Origin: Bacteroidota bacterium
GTDB taxonomy: Bacteria > Bacteroidota > Bacteroidia > Chitinophagales > Chitinophagaceae
DNA length: 64,000 nt
NCBI GenBank assembly: GCA_947448725.1
Contig: CANFOM010000004.1
Span: 62,001 to 126,000, forward strand
Direction: 5' to 3'
In this document: positions 36,074 to 44,943 of the stretch, one piece after another
Numbering within the stretch: position 1 is the first letter of the stretch
Layout of the letters: the number at the start of each line of letters is the position of its first letter
The notes under the pieces: model-generated
Database searches by the model: none
Told to the model about the DNA's origin: nothing
What the model saw: the letters and a program-made list of their open reading frames with translations, nothing else
Translations under genes and position numbers: made by a program

Positions 36074-37027
36074 ATGAACATGCACAGGTATTACCTTATT
36101 GGGTTGGTCTGTTTAATGATGGCTTGTTCTGAAGAAAAAACAGACCTAACGGGCAATACCCCTATTAAAATAAACGATTTTAATAAAATTTTTAAAGCCG
36201 CTGTCTTACCCGTAACTATTTCGGATACCAATTTGAAACATATTACTGATACTTTAGTAATAGGCAGAAAAGCTTTGACTCAATTTGTACCGGACTCCAT
36301 TGTAGAAAAAATTGTTAGCAAAACAGATAATAAAGCGGTGTTACATCCCATTTTTAGAATAGAAAAAGAAGAAGAATATTATTTACTTTTTAGAATTCAA
36401 CACGCAGCTAATTTCGAAATTTGTATTATTGTTTTTAGTAAAAAAAATAAATACTTAGGCTATAAAGTAATCACCGATTTTAAAGATGAAAATAAAGGTT
36501 CTAAGCAATATGGTAAAATTTTAAACATCAACAAAGAACCATCTTTTTTGGTAGAAGAAAATAAAATGAGCGCAGACAATTCATTGACCTATGAAAAAAA
36601 GGGCTGGGCATATATAGATAGTACTTTTAGATTGATCTATTTTGATAGCAATAAAAAACCAGAAAATAGTAAGGTAATTAATCCCATAGATACCCTCCCC
36701 ATGAATAACCCATTTAGTGGAGATTATGGCAGGGATCCTAAAAATTTTATTTCCATAAGAGATTATTCGGTACAGAATAAATATCAATTTTTCATGCATT
36801 TTGAAAGAGACAATAGAGATTGCGTGGGAGAATTAAAAGGATTAATGAGTTTTACAAAAAATACAGCCACTTATTCGGAAAAAGGAGACGCTTGTATTAT
36901 CCATTTTAAGATAGAAGGCAATCAGATAAGCATTAAAGAAGATGGCAATTGCGGTAACCATCGGAATATGACCTGTTACTTTAATGATTCTTATGACAAG
37001 AAAAAGAGGTCAAAAAAGAAAAAATAA
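36074..37027 (+). CDS. Hypothetical lipoprotein
   Basis: A 317-residue protein of no family I recognise. Its N-terminus is a lipoprotein signal with lipobox LMMACS (Cys about 18), so it is membrane-anchored, probably facing the periplasm or outside. The body is beta-rich with several aromatic and lysine residues (YYLLFRIQHAANFEICIIVF, ENKGSKQYGKILNI), and the C-terminal 9 residues are almost all Lys/Arg. A cysteine pair (about 253 and 277) might form a disulfide. The start is the first of two nearby ATGs. Confidence 0.8.
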   Translation: MNMHRYYLIGLVCLMMACSEEKTDLTGNTPIKINDFNKIFKAAVLPVTISDTNLKHITDTLVIGRKALTQFVPDSIVEKIVSKTDNKAVLHPIFRIEKEEEYYLLFRIQHAANFEICIIVFSKKNKYLGYKVITDFKDENKGSKQYGKILNINKEPSFLVEENKMSADNSLTYEKKGWAYIDSTFRLIYFDSNKKPENSKVINPIDTLPMNNPFSGDYGRDPKNFISIRDYSVQNKYQFFMHFERDNRDCVGELKGLMSFTKNTATYSEKGDACIIHFKIEGNQISIKEDGNCGNHRNMTCYFNDSYDKKKRSKKKK

Positions 37028-37133
37028 TCCACAATTATACGCCGCAAACGGTTGTTATCCACAGTTGAATGTGTATTATTTACATTTTCTTTAAATACCA
37101 TTATATTGCAGCCAAATTACCAAACCTGTATAT

Positions 37134-38792
37134 ATGAGTTTTAGAAACTTTCAAGTGCCTTATGCAATCAATGACCAATTTAAAAAGAAGGCAGCTTATT
37201 TTTCTATGGAATTTGCGATTCACCAACCATTGAAAATCTATAGTGGAGGATTGGGATTTTTAGCTGGGTCTCATTTAAGAAGTGCTTTTGAATTAAACCA
37301 GAATTTAATAGGCGTTGGTATCCTATGGAAATATGGCTATTACGATCAAGCCCGAAATCAAGACCAAACATTGCAGGTAACTTTTATGGAAAAAATTTAT
37401 TCTTTCCTCGAAGATACGGGCATTAAATATCAAGTTTTAATTCACGATCATCCTGTATGGGTCAAAGCTTTTTATTTAGCACCTAATACTTTTTGTAGTG
37501 CTCCCCTATTTTTATTAAGCACCGACCTTCCAGAAAATGATTACGTATCACAAACCATTACCCATCGTTTATACGATGCCAATGTTGCTACCAAAGTGGC
37601 TCAATTTATTTTACTTGGCGTGGCGGGTGCCAAATTAATTGATGAATTAAATTTCAATCCCGAAGTATACCATTTAAATGAAGCACACGGTTTCTCTGCT
37701 GCCTTTTATTTATTAAATAAATACAAATCATTAGCCGAAGTAAAAAAGCGTTTGGTTTTTACTACGCATACCCCCGAAGAAGCAGGCAATGAAAAACACG
37801 ATATTTATTTATGTCATAAGATGGGTTATTTCTGTGGCTTGAGTATAGATGAAGTAAGAAAATTAACAGGAATTGAAGATGATCAATTTAATCACTCTTT
37901 AGCAGCCCTTCGTTTTGCTCGAAAAGCCAATGGGGTATCAGAACTTCATGGTCATGTAAGTAGAGAACTTTGGGGTAAATACGATGGTATCTGTCCTATC
38001 ACCCATGTGACCAACGCACAAAATTGGCGCTATTGGGCCGATAAGCAATTGTATCGTTTTGCAGAAAGCAATGACGACCATGCTTTTGATGACCGTAAAA
38101 TGTATTTAAAAAAGCGCGCTTTTGAAATAGTAGCAGATCAAACTGGAAAAGTATTTGATCCCAATGTACTAACCATTGTTTGGGCCAGACGTTTTGCGGG
38201 TTATAAAAGAGCCGACTTCCTATCTTGGGATATGGATCGATTTGAAAAATTACTTTCTAATAAAAAACATCCAGTACAAATCATATTTGCAGGCAAACCC
38301 TACCCAGTAGATCATCCAGCCATTTCTCAGTTTAATAATTTGGTGCACTTAAGCAAGAACTATAATAATGTAGCCGTATTAATAGGTTACGAATTGGCTT
38401 TGAGTAAAAGAATGAAGCAAGCCTCAGACGTTTGGTTAAATAACCCGCGTGTGCCAAGAGAAGCATCTGGTACCAGTGGAATGACTGCTGCAATGAATGG
38501 CGCCGTAAATTTTTCTACAGACGATGGATGGATTCCAGAATTTATCAATCATGGTAACAATGGTTTTGTTGTTCCTAAAGCCGATTATGCACACATGAGT
38601 ACGCAACAACAAGATGATTACGATTTAGATGAAATGTATAAAATTTTAAACGATCAAATTGTTCCGATGTATTATGAACAAAAAGATACTTGGCGTCAAA
38701 TTACTCAAAACGGAATGAAAGATGTTCGTTTCCAATTTGATAGTAATAGAATGGCCGAAGAATATTATGAGAAAATGTATAAAACTGATTAA
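37134..38792 (+). CDS. GT35 alpha-glucan phosphorylase homologue lacking the PLP lysine
   Basis: A 552-residue protein of the short bacterial glycogen/alpha-glucan phosphorylase group. Family signatures are clear: AYFSMEFAIHQPLKIYSGGLG (about residues 22-42, given as positions only), LNEAHGFSAAF, TTHTPEEAGNEKHD, WARRFAGYKRAD and the C-terminal EASGTSGM block. In that block the expected sequence continues with Lys, the residue that holds pyridoxal phosphate, but here it is Thr451 (codon ACT at 38484-38486). Without that Lys classical phosphorolysis is doubtful, so it could be a glucan-binding or altered-chemistry enzyme. The rest of the fold looks intact with no frameshift. Confidence 0.88.
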   Translation: MSFRNFQVPYAINDQFKKKAAYFSMEFAIHQPLKIYSGGLGFLAGSHLRSAFELNQNLIGVGILWKYGYYDQARNQDQTLQVTFMEKIYSFLEDTGIKYQVLIHDHPVWVKAFYLAPNTFCSAPLFLLSTDLPENDYVSQTITHRLYDANVATKVAQFILLGVAGAKLIDELNFNPEVYHLNEAHGFSAAFYLLNKYKSLAEVKKRLVFTTHTPEEAGNEKHDIYLCHKMGYFCGLSIDEVRKLTGIEDDQFNHSLAALRFARKANGVSELHGHVSRELWGKYDGICPITHVTNAQNWRYWADKQLYRFAESNDDHAFDDRKMYLKKRAFEIVADQTGKVFDPNVLTIVWARRFAGYKRADFLSWDMDRFEKLLSNKKHPVQIIFAGKPYPVDHPAISQFNNLVHLSKNYNNVAVLIGYELALSKRMKQASDVWLNNPRVPREASGTSGMTAAMNGAVNFSTDDGWIPEFINHGNNGFVVPKADYAHMSTQQQDDYDLDEMYKILNDQIVPMYYEQKDTWRQITQNGMKDVRFQFDSNRMAEEYYEKMYKTD

Positions 38793-38841
38793 TACATTGT
38801 AAAATATACTACAGCTTTCCCCATCTAAGAATAGCTTGTAC

Positions 38842-38872
38842 AAAAAACCCTCGATTTGTTCGAGGGTTTTTT
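38842..38872. terminator. Bidirectional rho-independent terminator
   Basis: AAAAAACCCTCGA, loop TTTGT, TCGAGGGTTTTTT. The thirteen-pair stem with A and T tracts serves the phosphorylase gene on plus and the uronate operon ending at 38894 on minus. Confidence 0.92.
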
Positions 38873-38893
38873 ATTTTGACTACAAACAATCAA

Positions 38894-40252
38894 CTAATAT
38901 TTAAACGGTTTTCCATTGGCCATTACTTCTTGAGTGGCTTCATCAAAAGTAACTTTTGCCCCTGTTTTACATGCGGCATTGGTCATGATGGTGGCAATAG
39001 AGTGCTGATAACCTGCTTCTACTGGTGCATTAGGTTGCTTGCGACTTCTAACACATTCCATCCAATTTCTTACGTGTGTTGAAGTAAGTACATCCCCTCC
39101 TGTATTCGCAGCCGCAACCACTTTTGCAGCATTATTGGATAAATCATAATTAGATAACAAATTCGGTTGCATTTGCATCGCCGCTGCTGGCCCTGCTTTC
39201 AGACCTCCATTCGCAGAAACCTGATTGGTTACTAAATTTAGTTCCCCCCCATTAGAATAATATATTTCTGATGGATTCTCATCACCATTGTGCATACGTG
39301 ACATAAAAACCACTTGAAAACCTTTACTTGCGTCATCAATTGGTCCATATTCAAATACCGCCGTAGTCGTATCCCAATTTTTTCGTCCATCCTTCCAAAC
39401 ATAAACACCTCCATTGGCTGTGACACTTCTTGGATGTTGTAATTGACTAAACCAATTCACTGTATCAATTTGATGACTCATCCATTGACCTGGCATTCCA
39501 GATGAAAAAGGCCAAAACAATCGGTACTCTAAATATTTTCTTGGATCAAAATCTTCATGGGGTCTATTCAATAAAAAACGATTCCAATCTAAATCTTCTT
39601 CTTTACACTTAGCCACTAAGTCCGGTCTTCTCCATCTACCTGGTTGATTCACGTTCCAGGTTAATTCTACCATTGTAATAGGTCCAAATTTTCCTGATTG
39701 TATAAAATCTGCTGCTGCTTTATAGTTGGGGCCACTTCTTCTTTGTGAACCTATTTGTACAATTCTATCCGAAGCTTTAATCACTTTTAATGCATTTCGA
39801 TTGTCTTCCATTGTTTCTGCAAATGGTTTTTCACAATATACATCCATGCCCGCTTTTACTGCTTCCGTGGCATGTATCGCATGTTGAAAATCGGGGGTAC
39901 TGATAAATACACCGTCTATATCCTTGCCAGCATATAATTCCTCATTATTCCGTGCAGCCCTTATACCATGCCCAAATGTTTTTTCTAAAAAATCTTTTCC
40001 TTCTTCTCTTCTTAACTTCCAAATATCTGACACTGCAACAATATCAAAATTTAGTTCTTTGTTATGATTCAAAAAGCTAGGCAAATGAGCGCCTTTAAAT
40101 CTATCTGAAAACCCAACTACCCCTAAACGTACGCGGTCGTTGGCGCCAATAATATTAGCATAACTTTTGGCAGAAAATCCTAAAGTAGCCGCATAAGTGG
40201 CAGCGGTTGCTTTAGCAGTTTGTTTAATAAAATTTCTTCTTGAATTTTTCAT
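38894..40252 (-). CDS. Tat-exported Gfo/Idh/MocA-family oxidoreductase
   Basis: A 452-residue NAD(P)-dependent dehydrogenase of the Gfo/Idh/MocA family with a twin-arginine signal (SRRNFIKQTAK at residues 3-13, hydrophobic stretch, SAKSYAN). Export in folded form with its nucleotide bound is implied. The Rossmann start VRLGVVGFSDRFKGAHLPSF follows at about residues 41-60, and the catalytic lysine motif YCEKPFAE lies at about 138-145. It is the last gene of the uronate operon, 31 bases after the DUF1080 gene. Family knowledge links such exported enzymes to C3 oxidation of sugars in tandem with DUF1080 proteins. Confidence 0.9.
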   Translation of the reverse strand: MKNSRRNFIKQTAKATAATYAATLGFSAKSYANIIGANDRVRLGVVGFSDRFKGAHLPSFLNHNKELNFDIVAVSDIWKLRREEGKDFLEKTFGHGIRAARNNEELYAGKDIDGVFISTPDFQHAIHATEAVKAGMDVYCEKPFAETMEDNRNALKVIKASDRIVQIGSQRRSGPNYKAAADFIQSGKFGPITMVELTWNVNQPGRWRRPDLVAKCKEEDLDWNRFLLNRPHEDFDPRKYLEYRLFWPFSSGMPGQWMSHQIDTVNWFSQLQHPRSVTANGGVYVWKDGRKNWDTTTAVFEYGPIDDASKGFQVVFMSRMHNGDENPSEIYYSNGGELNLVTNQVSANGGLKAGPAAAMQMQPNLLSNYDLSNNAAKVVAAANTGGDVLTSTHVRNWMECVRSRKQPNAPVEAGYQHSIATIMTNAACKTGAKVTFDEATQEVMANGKPFKY

Positions 40253-40283
40253 ACACTGCTTTTTAAATTTTTTACAATTAATT

Positions 40284-41672
40284 TTATAGTTCCTTTATTT
40301 TAATACTTCTAAATGCAACATGTGAACCATGTTCTTGCAATAAGATATGTCCTTTTTCGGCCATCCCAAAATTTTTCCAAATTACATATTTGCTTTTAGC
40401 CACCAATGCATAAAAATACTGAGTACCTCTTTGATATTCCACCACTTTCCAGCCATTGATCCAATGTTCAATTTTCCCATCAGGAAAAACAACTATACGG
40501 CCTCTATTCCATTGCCCTATGGGAATTTTCTCTCTTCGACCTTCTCCAATTTTTAATGCAGGAATCATATCATACAAAGAAGCCATGGTTCTATTGCCTA
40601 TAGAGCCCAAAAAGGCATCCGGGTGTTTATCATCGTCCAATATTTGATATTCCAAACCAATAGCAGATCCTCCACTATTTTCTCTTTCAGTAACAAAATA
40701 TTTAACCCCACTATTCGCTGTATCTGTAATTTGAAATTCAAATTGTAAATCAAATGCATGAAATTCTTCCAAAGTAACAATATCGCCCCCATTGGCAGCT
40801 TCCCCTCCACTACTTCCTTTCACATTTAAAGTGCCCTCTTGTACATACCAAGTTTTATCAGGAAAAGTAGTTTTATACGCACTTCTCCATCCTTTAGTAC
40901 TTACCCCATCCCATAAAAGACGTACCCCATTTCTTTGTTCCTCTGGCGAAATAGTATTGGGAATTAAATTCACTACAAATAAATTATCTGCAGCCGCTGG
41001 TTTTAAATTTTTAGTTTGGATTTTTATATTTTTCCATCTTACTTCTTGTCCCGCATCTTTGGCATCATTAATTTCATGAACTTGTAAAGAAATAAATCCC
41101 TTTAAAGTCATATTGTCAATGATGTGCGCACAGGCTACTCCATTTACCCAAGTGCGAATGCTGTTGCCAATGGCTTCAATTTTATAATGATTCCAAGCAT
41201 TGTTCTTAAATGCAGTTTTAGCAGCATTATTGTATTCCAAAGGATACAACCATCCTCTTCTTGCTTCATCGTAAATACCTCCACTCCAGGCTCTAGCAGA
41301 TGGATCAATTTCCATTTGATAGCCATGAACTCTGTTGGGCGTATGTTTATCTGTTACTTCGCAATGGTCATTGTTGTCATTCATTTCACTTCTGAATTGT
41401 ATTCCAGAATTCATATGCACATCTACTTTAAAATCTAATTCTAAAATAAAATCCCCATATTGTTTTTGGGTTGATAAAAAACTATTGGGTTCATGCAGCA
41501 CAGTTCTTCCCACGATTTCGCCATTTTCAACTGTATACTTTGCTTTCCCATTGTATTGCACCCAACCAGACAAATCTTTTCCATTGAATAGGCTTTCAAC
41601 ATTGCTTTGTGCTAATGTAGCACCAACATTAAAAAAACATAATCCAATAATAAACCAAGCACATTTTTTCAT
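40284..41672 (-). CDS. Exported double-domain DUF1080 (3-keto-disaccharide hydrolase family) protein
   Basis: A 462-residue secreted protein with a Sec signal (about residues 1-21, ending ATLAQ) and two DUF1080 jelly-roll domains (about 24-215 and 240-460). Each has the family opening (SLFNGKDLSGWVQ; RLLWDGVSTKGWR) and the strand motifs DFILELDFKVD and LQFEFQIT, with the closing IKEL. DUF1080 proteins cleave 3-keto-glycosides or bind glycans; the doubled form is common in Bacteroidota. It sits between the MFS transporter and the Tat-exported oxidoreductase in the uronate operon. Confidence 0.88.
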   Translation of the reverse strand: MKKCAWFIIGLCFFNVGATLAQSNVESLFNGKDLSGWVQYNGKAKYTVENGEIVGRTVLHEPNSFLSTQKQYGDFILELDFKVDVHMNSGIQFRSEMNDNNDHCEVTDKHTPNRVHGYQMEIDPSARAWSGGIYDEARRGWLYPLEYNNAAKTAFKNNAWNHYKIEAIGNSIRTWVNGVACAHIIDNMTLKGFISLQVHEINDAKDAGQEVRWKNIKIQTKNLKPAAADNLFVVNLIPNTISPEEQRNGVRLLWDGVSTKGWRSAYKTTFPDKTWYVQEGTLNVKGSSGGEAANGGDIVTLEEFHAFDLQFEFQITDTANSGVKYFVTERENSGGSAIGLEYQILDDDKHPDAFLGSIGNRTMASLYDMIPALKIGEGRREKIPIGQWNRGRIVVFPDGKIEHWINGWKVVEYQRGTQYFYALVAKSKYVIWKNFGMAEKGHILLQEHGSHVAFRSIKIKEL

Positions 41673-41700
41673 AATGAATCAATTATAGTCATTTAATATA

Positions 41701-43284
41701 TTAAGGTAAGTTAATTAATTTTTCTTGGGGTACCAACCATTTCATGATGCGCCAGGCCAATAAGTAGGCAGTAGCACAAAAAACAAACATATACCCATAA
41801 GCCGTTGCCATTTCCTGTTGTATCATTTGCTTTTGAAGTATACTAAATTGTTCAAAATGTAGGGGATCCATTGCTTGTATAGGTTGTAGTATTTTATCTG
41901 ACAAATGAGACCACTCTTTTTCGGAAAGTTTTATCGCAACCCCTTTGGCATCTATACTATTGAACGCATTTACTTTTTGCAAATAAAGGGTAAGCCCCTT
42001 ATCAGAAGCCATAGTAAGCGCATGATGAATTCCTTTTAATTTATGGGCATCAAATAACCAGCCTCCAATTTTAGAAACCACTACGCCACCCATTCCCCCT
42101 GCCATTCCGCCCATTCCAATGACCGTTGCAATAGAACGTTTTGGGAACATATCAGAAACCGTTGTATAAATATTGGCCGACCAAGCTTGATGTGCAGATG
42201 CCCCAATGCCAATAAAAAGCACTGGAATCCAAAAACTAAGATAGCCCAATGGTTGAACCGCTAAAACTACTAATGGTATAAAGGCAATAAGCAACATGGC
42301 TTTCATTCGGCCTTCGTAGGGTTTCTCTCCTTTATTGATGAAATAGGTAGGAAACCATCCACCCCCAATACTTCCAATCATCGTTAGACTATACAATACA
42401 GACAAGGGAAGTATTATTTGCGTGCCTTCCATATTGTATTGATCCTTTAAATAACTAGGCAACCAAAATAAGAAAAACCACCAAACCCCATCCGTTAAAA
42501 ATTTACCAATGGCAAATGCCCAGGTTTGTTTATACTTTAATAAAGTAGTCCAAGTTATTTTATGGACAGGCTTATCCTCAGAGATCTTATTGTCTGTTTC
42601 CAGATCGGCATTGATGTATGTTAACTCAGCTGCCGAAATTCTTTTTTGTTCATTGGGTTTATCATAAAAAATAAACCAAAAAATTAACCATAAAAAACCT
42701 ACCGCCCCAATAATCATAAAAGCCGATTCCCAACCCCAATTTTTAGCTATCCATGGAACAGATAAGGGTGCTAAAATTGCACCCACATTCGTCCCTGAGT
42801 TAAATATGCCAGTTGCAAAAGCCCGCTCTTTTTTAGGAAAATATTCGGCCGTAGCTTTGATAGCCGCAGGAAAATTCCCTGCTTCTCCAAAGCCCAGCAC
42901 TGCTCTGGACAACATAAATCCTGCAATTGAAACTGGTACGGCTACAATACCCATCCAACCAAGTACAGTAGCTATCCCTGTCCCCATGGGTACCGAAAAA
43001 GCATGTAAAATGGCGCCAAAAGACCAAATGATGATGGCCCAAGCATACCCCCACTTAGTTCCCAATTTGTCTACAATGCGGCCAGCGAATAACATACAAA
43101 TGGCATACACAAATTGAAATACAGAAGCTATATTGGCATAATCGCTATTGCTCCAATCAAATTCTTTTTCTAATACAGGTTTGAGTAAACTTAATACTTG
43201 TCGATCTAAATAATTAACGGTGGTCGCAAAAAAAAGCAAGGCACAGATTGTCCAACGATAATTTCCTATGGGTTTATTTGACAT
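41701..43284 (-). CDS. exuT: MFS hexuronate transporter (ACS family)
   Basis: A 527-residue inner membrane symporter of the anion:cation symporter branch of the major facilitator family, which moves galacturonate or glucuronate. Twelve helices are apparent, with the family opening YRWTICALLFFATTVNYLDRQVLSLL (about residues 9-34) and the inter-repeat GRIVDKLGTKWGYAWA. Unlike typical ExuT (about 430 residues), roughly 80 hydrophilic residues are inserted before the last helix (about 408-490, with KLSEKEWSHLSDK). Position in the operon between eda and the DUF1080 gene fits uptake of uronates. The symbol is inferred from family plus context. Confidence 0.82.
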   Translation of the reverse strand: MSNKPIGNYRWTICALLFFATTVNYLDRQVLSLLKPVLEKEFDWSNSDYANIASVFQFVYAICMLFAGRIVDKLGTKWGYAWAIIIWSFGAILHAFSVPMGTGIATVLGWMGIVAVPVSIAGFMLSRAVLGFGEAGNFPAAIKATAEYFPKKERAFATGIFNSGTNVGAILAPLSVPWIAKNWGWESAFMIIGAVGFLWLIFWFIFYDKPNEQKRISAAELTYINADLETDNKISEDKPVHKITWTTLLKYKQTWAFAIGKFLTDGVWWFFLFWLPSYLKDQYNMEGTQIILPLSVLYSLTMIGSIGGGWFPTYFINKGEKPYEGRMKAMLLIAFIPLVVLAVQPLGYLSFWIPVLFIGIGASAHQAWSANIYTTVSDMFPKRSIATVIGMGGMAGGMGGVVVSKIGGWLFDAHKLKGIHHALTMASDKGLTLYLQKVNAFNSIDAKGVAIKLSEKEWSHLSDKILQPIQAMDPLHFEQFSILQKQMIQQEMATAYGYMFVFCATAYLLAWRIMKWLVPQEKLINLP

Positions 43285-43289
43285 GTATA

Positions 43290-43949
43290 TTATTTTAGGG
43301 AACTAACCAGGCTGAGCAATTTTGAAGTTTCTTTTTCAATAAGCTCGTAATTTTTGGAATCTAGGATAGCTGTTGTAATTAATTTACTGCCCATCCCTAC
43401 TCCAATGACACCGGCTTTAAACCAAGCTTCCAAATTTTCTTTAGAAGTATCAACGCCTCCGGTTACTAAAAAATGCATATTAGGAAATAAAGGCTTGATG
43501 GCCGTAACAAAACCAGGTCCTAATACATTGCCTGGAAATAATTTAACCAAATGACAACCCGCCGCTTCTGCAATATGAATTTCAGTGGGCGTCATACATC
43601 CTGGAATCCATAATTTTTTGTGTAAATAAGCAGTATCTGCAACCGCCTGATCAAAAAATGGACTGATTAAAAAATCGGCACCTGCATCAATATATTTTTG
43701 GGCATCTTGTTGCGTATGAATGGTTCCAATGGCCAATATTAAATCAGGATAATATTGTTTTCTATTTTCTAATATGATTTTAAAATTCTCGAATGCAGCG
43801 GCGCCCCTATTGGTAAATTCAACACATCTTACCCCTGCTTGATACAATGCTTTTACTACCTCCACACAAACATTAGCATCTTGATGGTAAAACAAAGGCA
43901 ATACCCCTAATGATTTTACAAAATCGATCATTTGATTTTCTGTTTTCAT
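43290..43949 (-). CDS. eda: KDPG/KHG aldolase
   Basis: Bifunctional 4-hydroxy-2-oxoglutarate/2-dehydro-3-deoxyphosphogluconate aldolase that splits KDPG into pyruvate and glyceraldehyde 3-phosphate. The 219-residue protein has the catalytic glutamate segment GVRCVEFTNRG (about residues 34-44), the Schiff-base lysine motif HLVKLFPGN (about 132-140) and LVTGGVD. Its ATG overlaps the kdgK stop by four bases, as expected for a coupled last step. The transporter gene follows five bases later. Confidence 0.95.
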   Translation of the reverse strand: MKTENQMIDFVKSLGVLPLFYHQDANVCVEVVKALYQAGVRCVEFTNRGAAAFENFKIILENRKQYYPDLILAIGTIHTQQDAQKYIDAGADFLISPFFDQAVADTAYLHKKLWIPGCMTPTEIHIAEAAGCHLVKLFPGNVLGPGFVTAIKPLFPNMHFLVTGGVDTSKENLEAWFKAGVIGVGMGSKLITTAILDSKNYELIEKETSKLLSLVSSLK

Positions 43950-44941
43950 GAAATCCTTTTTTTAATTTGTTCAATGGTTTGATGGGTAGCATCACCTAAT
44001 TCATACAATTTACCTACCCCCGCCGCAGCTGCAAAATTTATTTTATCCTGTGGCGTTTTATTTTGTTGAATGGCAAAAATTAATCCCGCCATAAAACAAT
44101 CCCCACTACCTACAATATTAATAATATTATCTAAAGTATGTAATTGGGAAATGTAGCATTGATCCTCCTGTTTTAATACCCCATGATATTCATCCGCTAA
44201 TCTAAAAGTATAGGCAATATGTTGCGCTTTAGGATAAAGCACACTTAGTTCCTTCATACTCTCTTTTGCCGCGTTATTTAATTGTTCTGCCGAACAACCA
44301 GCACTTTCTTTGATGGTAGATTGTACCCCTAACATTTTTTCAACCGCCCATAAATTTCCCATAATTACATTGGCGTATTGAACCAATTCAGGCATCACTT
44401 CTAAAGGCGTTTTTCCATATTGCCATAATTTGGGACGATAATTTAAATCAATGGATATAGGAATTCCCATTGCAGAAGCCGCTTTTAATGCTTCTAAACA
44501 AACCTCCGTAGCCGATGTGGTTAAAGAGGCAGATATGGCAGTGATGTGAAACCATCCAATACCTTGTAATTGTTTTTCCCAATCAATCATCCCTTTTTGT
44601 AAATTGGCAAAAGAAGAATTTGCTCGATCAAAAACAACCGCCGCATTTTTCATATCCATGCCTTGAGCCAAATAAAAAACACCCATTCTATTGCCTGAAA
44701 AATTTATAGCCGATGTATCAATGTGTTTAGAAGATAAGTTAGTAATAATAGCTTTGGATAAAAAATTATCCGGCATGGCCGTACAATAAGCAACAGGAAC
44801 CTCCCAATTGGCTAAGGCAGTGGCCACATTTAATTCTGCCCCGCCTAAACAAAATGGCATATTTTGATTGGCTATAAAATCGGAGTTAACCTTGGGTGAA
44901 TAATGCAATAAAATTTCTCCAAAACAAAATACTTTATCCAT
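43946..44941 (-). CDS. kdgK: 2-dehydro-3-deoxygluconokinase
   Basis: PfkB-family sugar kinase that phosphorylates 2-keto-3-deoxygluconate to KDPG. The 331-residue protein shows the KDG-kinase start FCFGEILLHYSP (about residues 4-15), the GGAELNVATALANW dimer/substrate segment (about 32-45) and the PfkB catalytic loop NIVGSGDCFMAGLIFA (about 275-290, with the base Asp). Two bases separate it from uxaC and four overlap eda. The pathway position identifies the substrate. Confidence 0.92.
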   Translation of the reverse strand: MDKVFCFGEILLHYSPKVNSDFIANQNMPFCLGGAELNVATALANWEVPVAYCTAMPDNFLSKAIITNLSSKHIDTSAINFSGNRMGVFYLAQGMDMKNAAVVFDRANSSFANLQKGMIDWEKQLQGIGWFHITAISASLTTSATEVCLEALKAASAMGIPISIDLNYRPKLWQYGKTPLEVMPELVQYANVIMGNLWAVEKMLGVQSTIKESAGCSAEQLNNAAKESMKELSVLYPKAQHIAYTFRLADEYHGVLKQEDQCYISQLHTLDNIINIVGSGDCFMAGLIFAIQQNKTPQDKINFAAAAGVGKLYELGDATHQTIEQIKKRIS

Positions 44942-44943
44942 AG

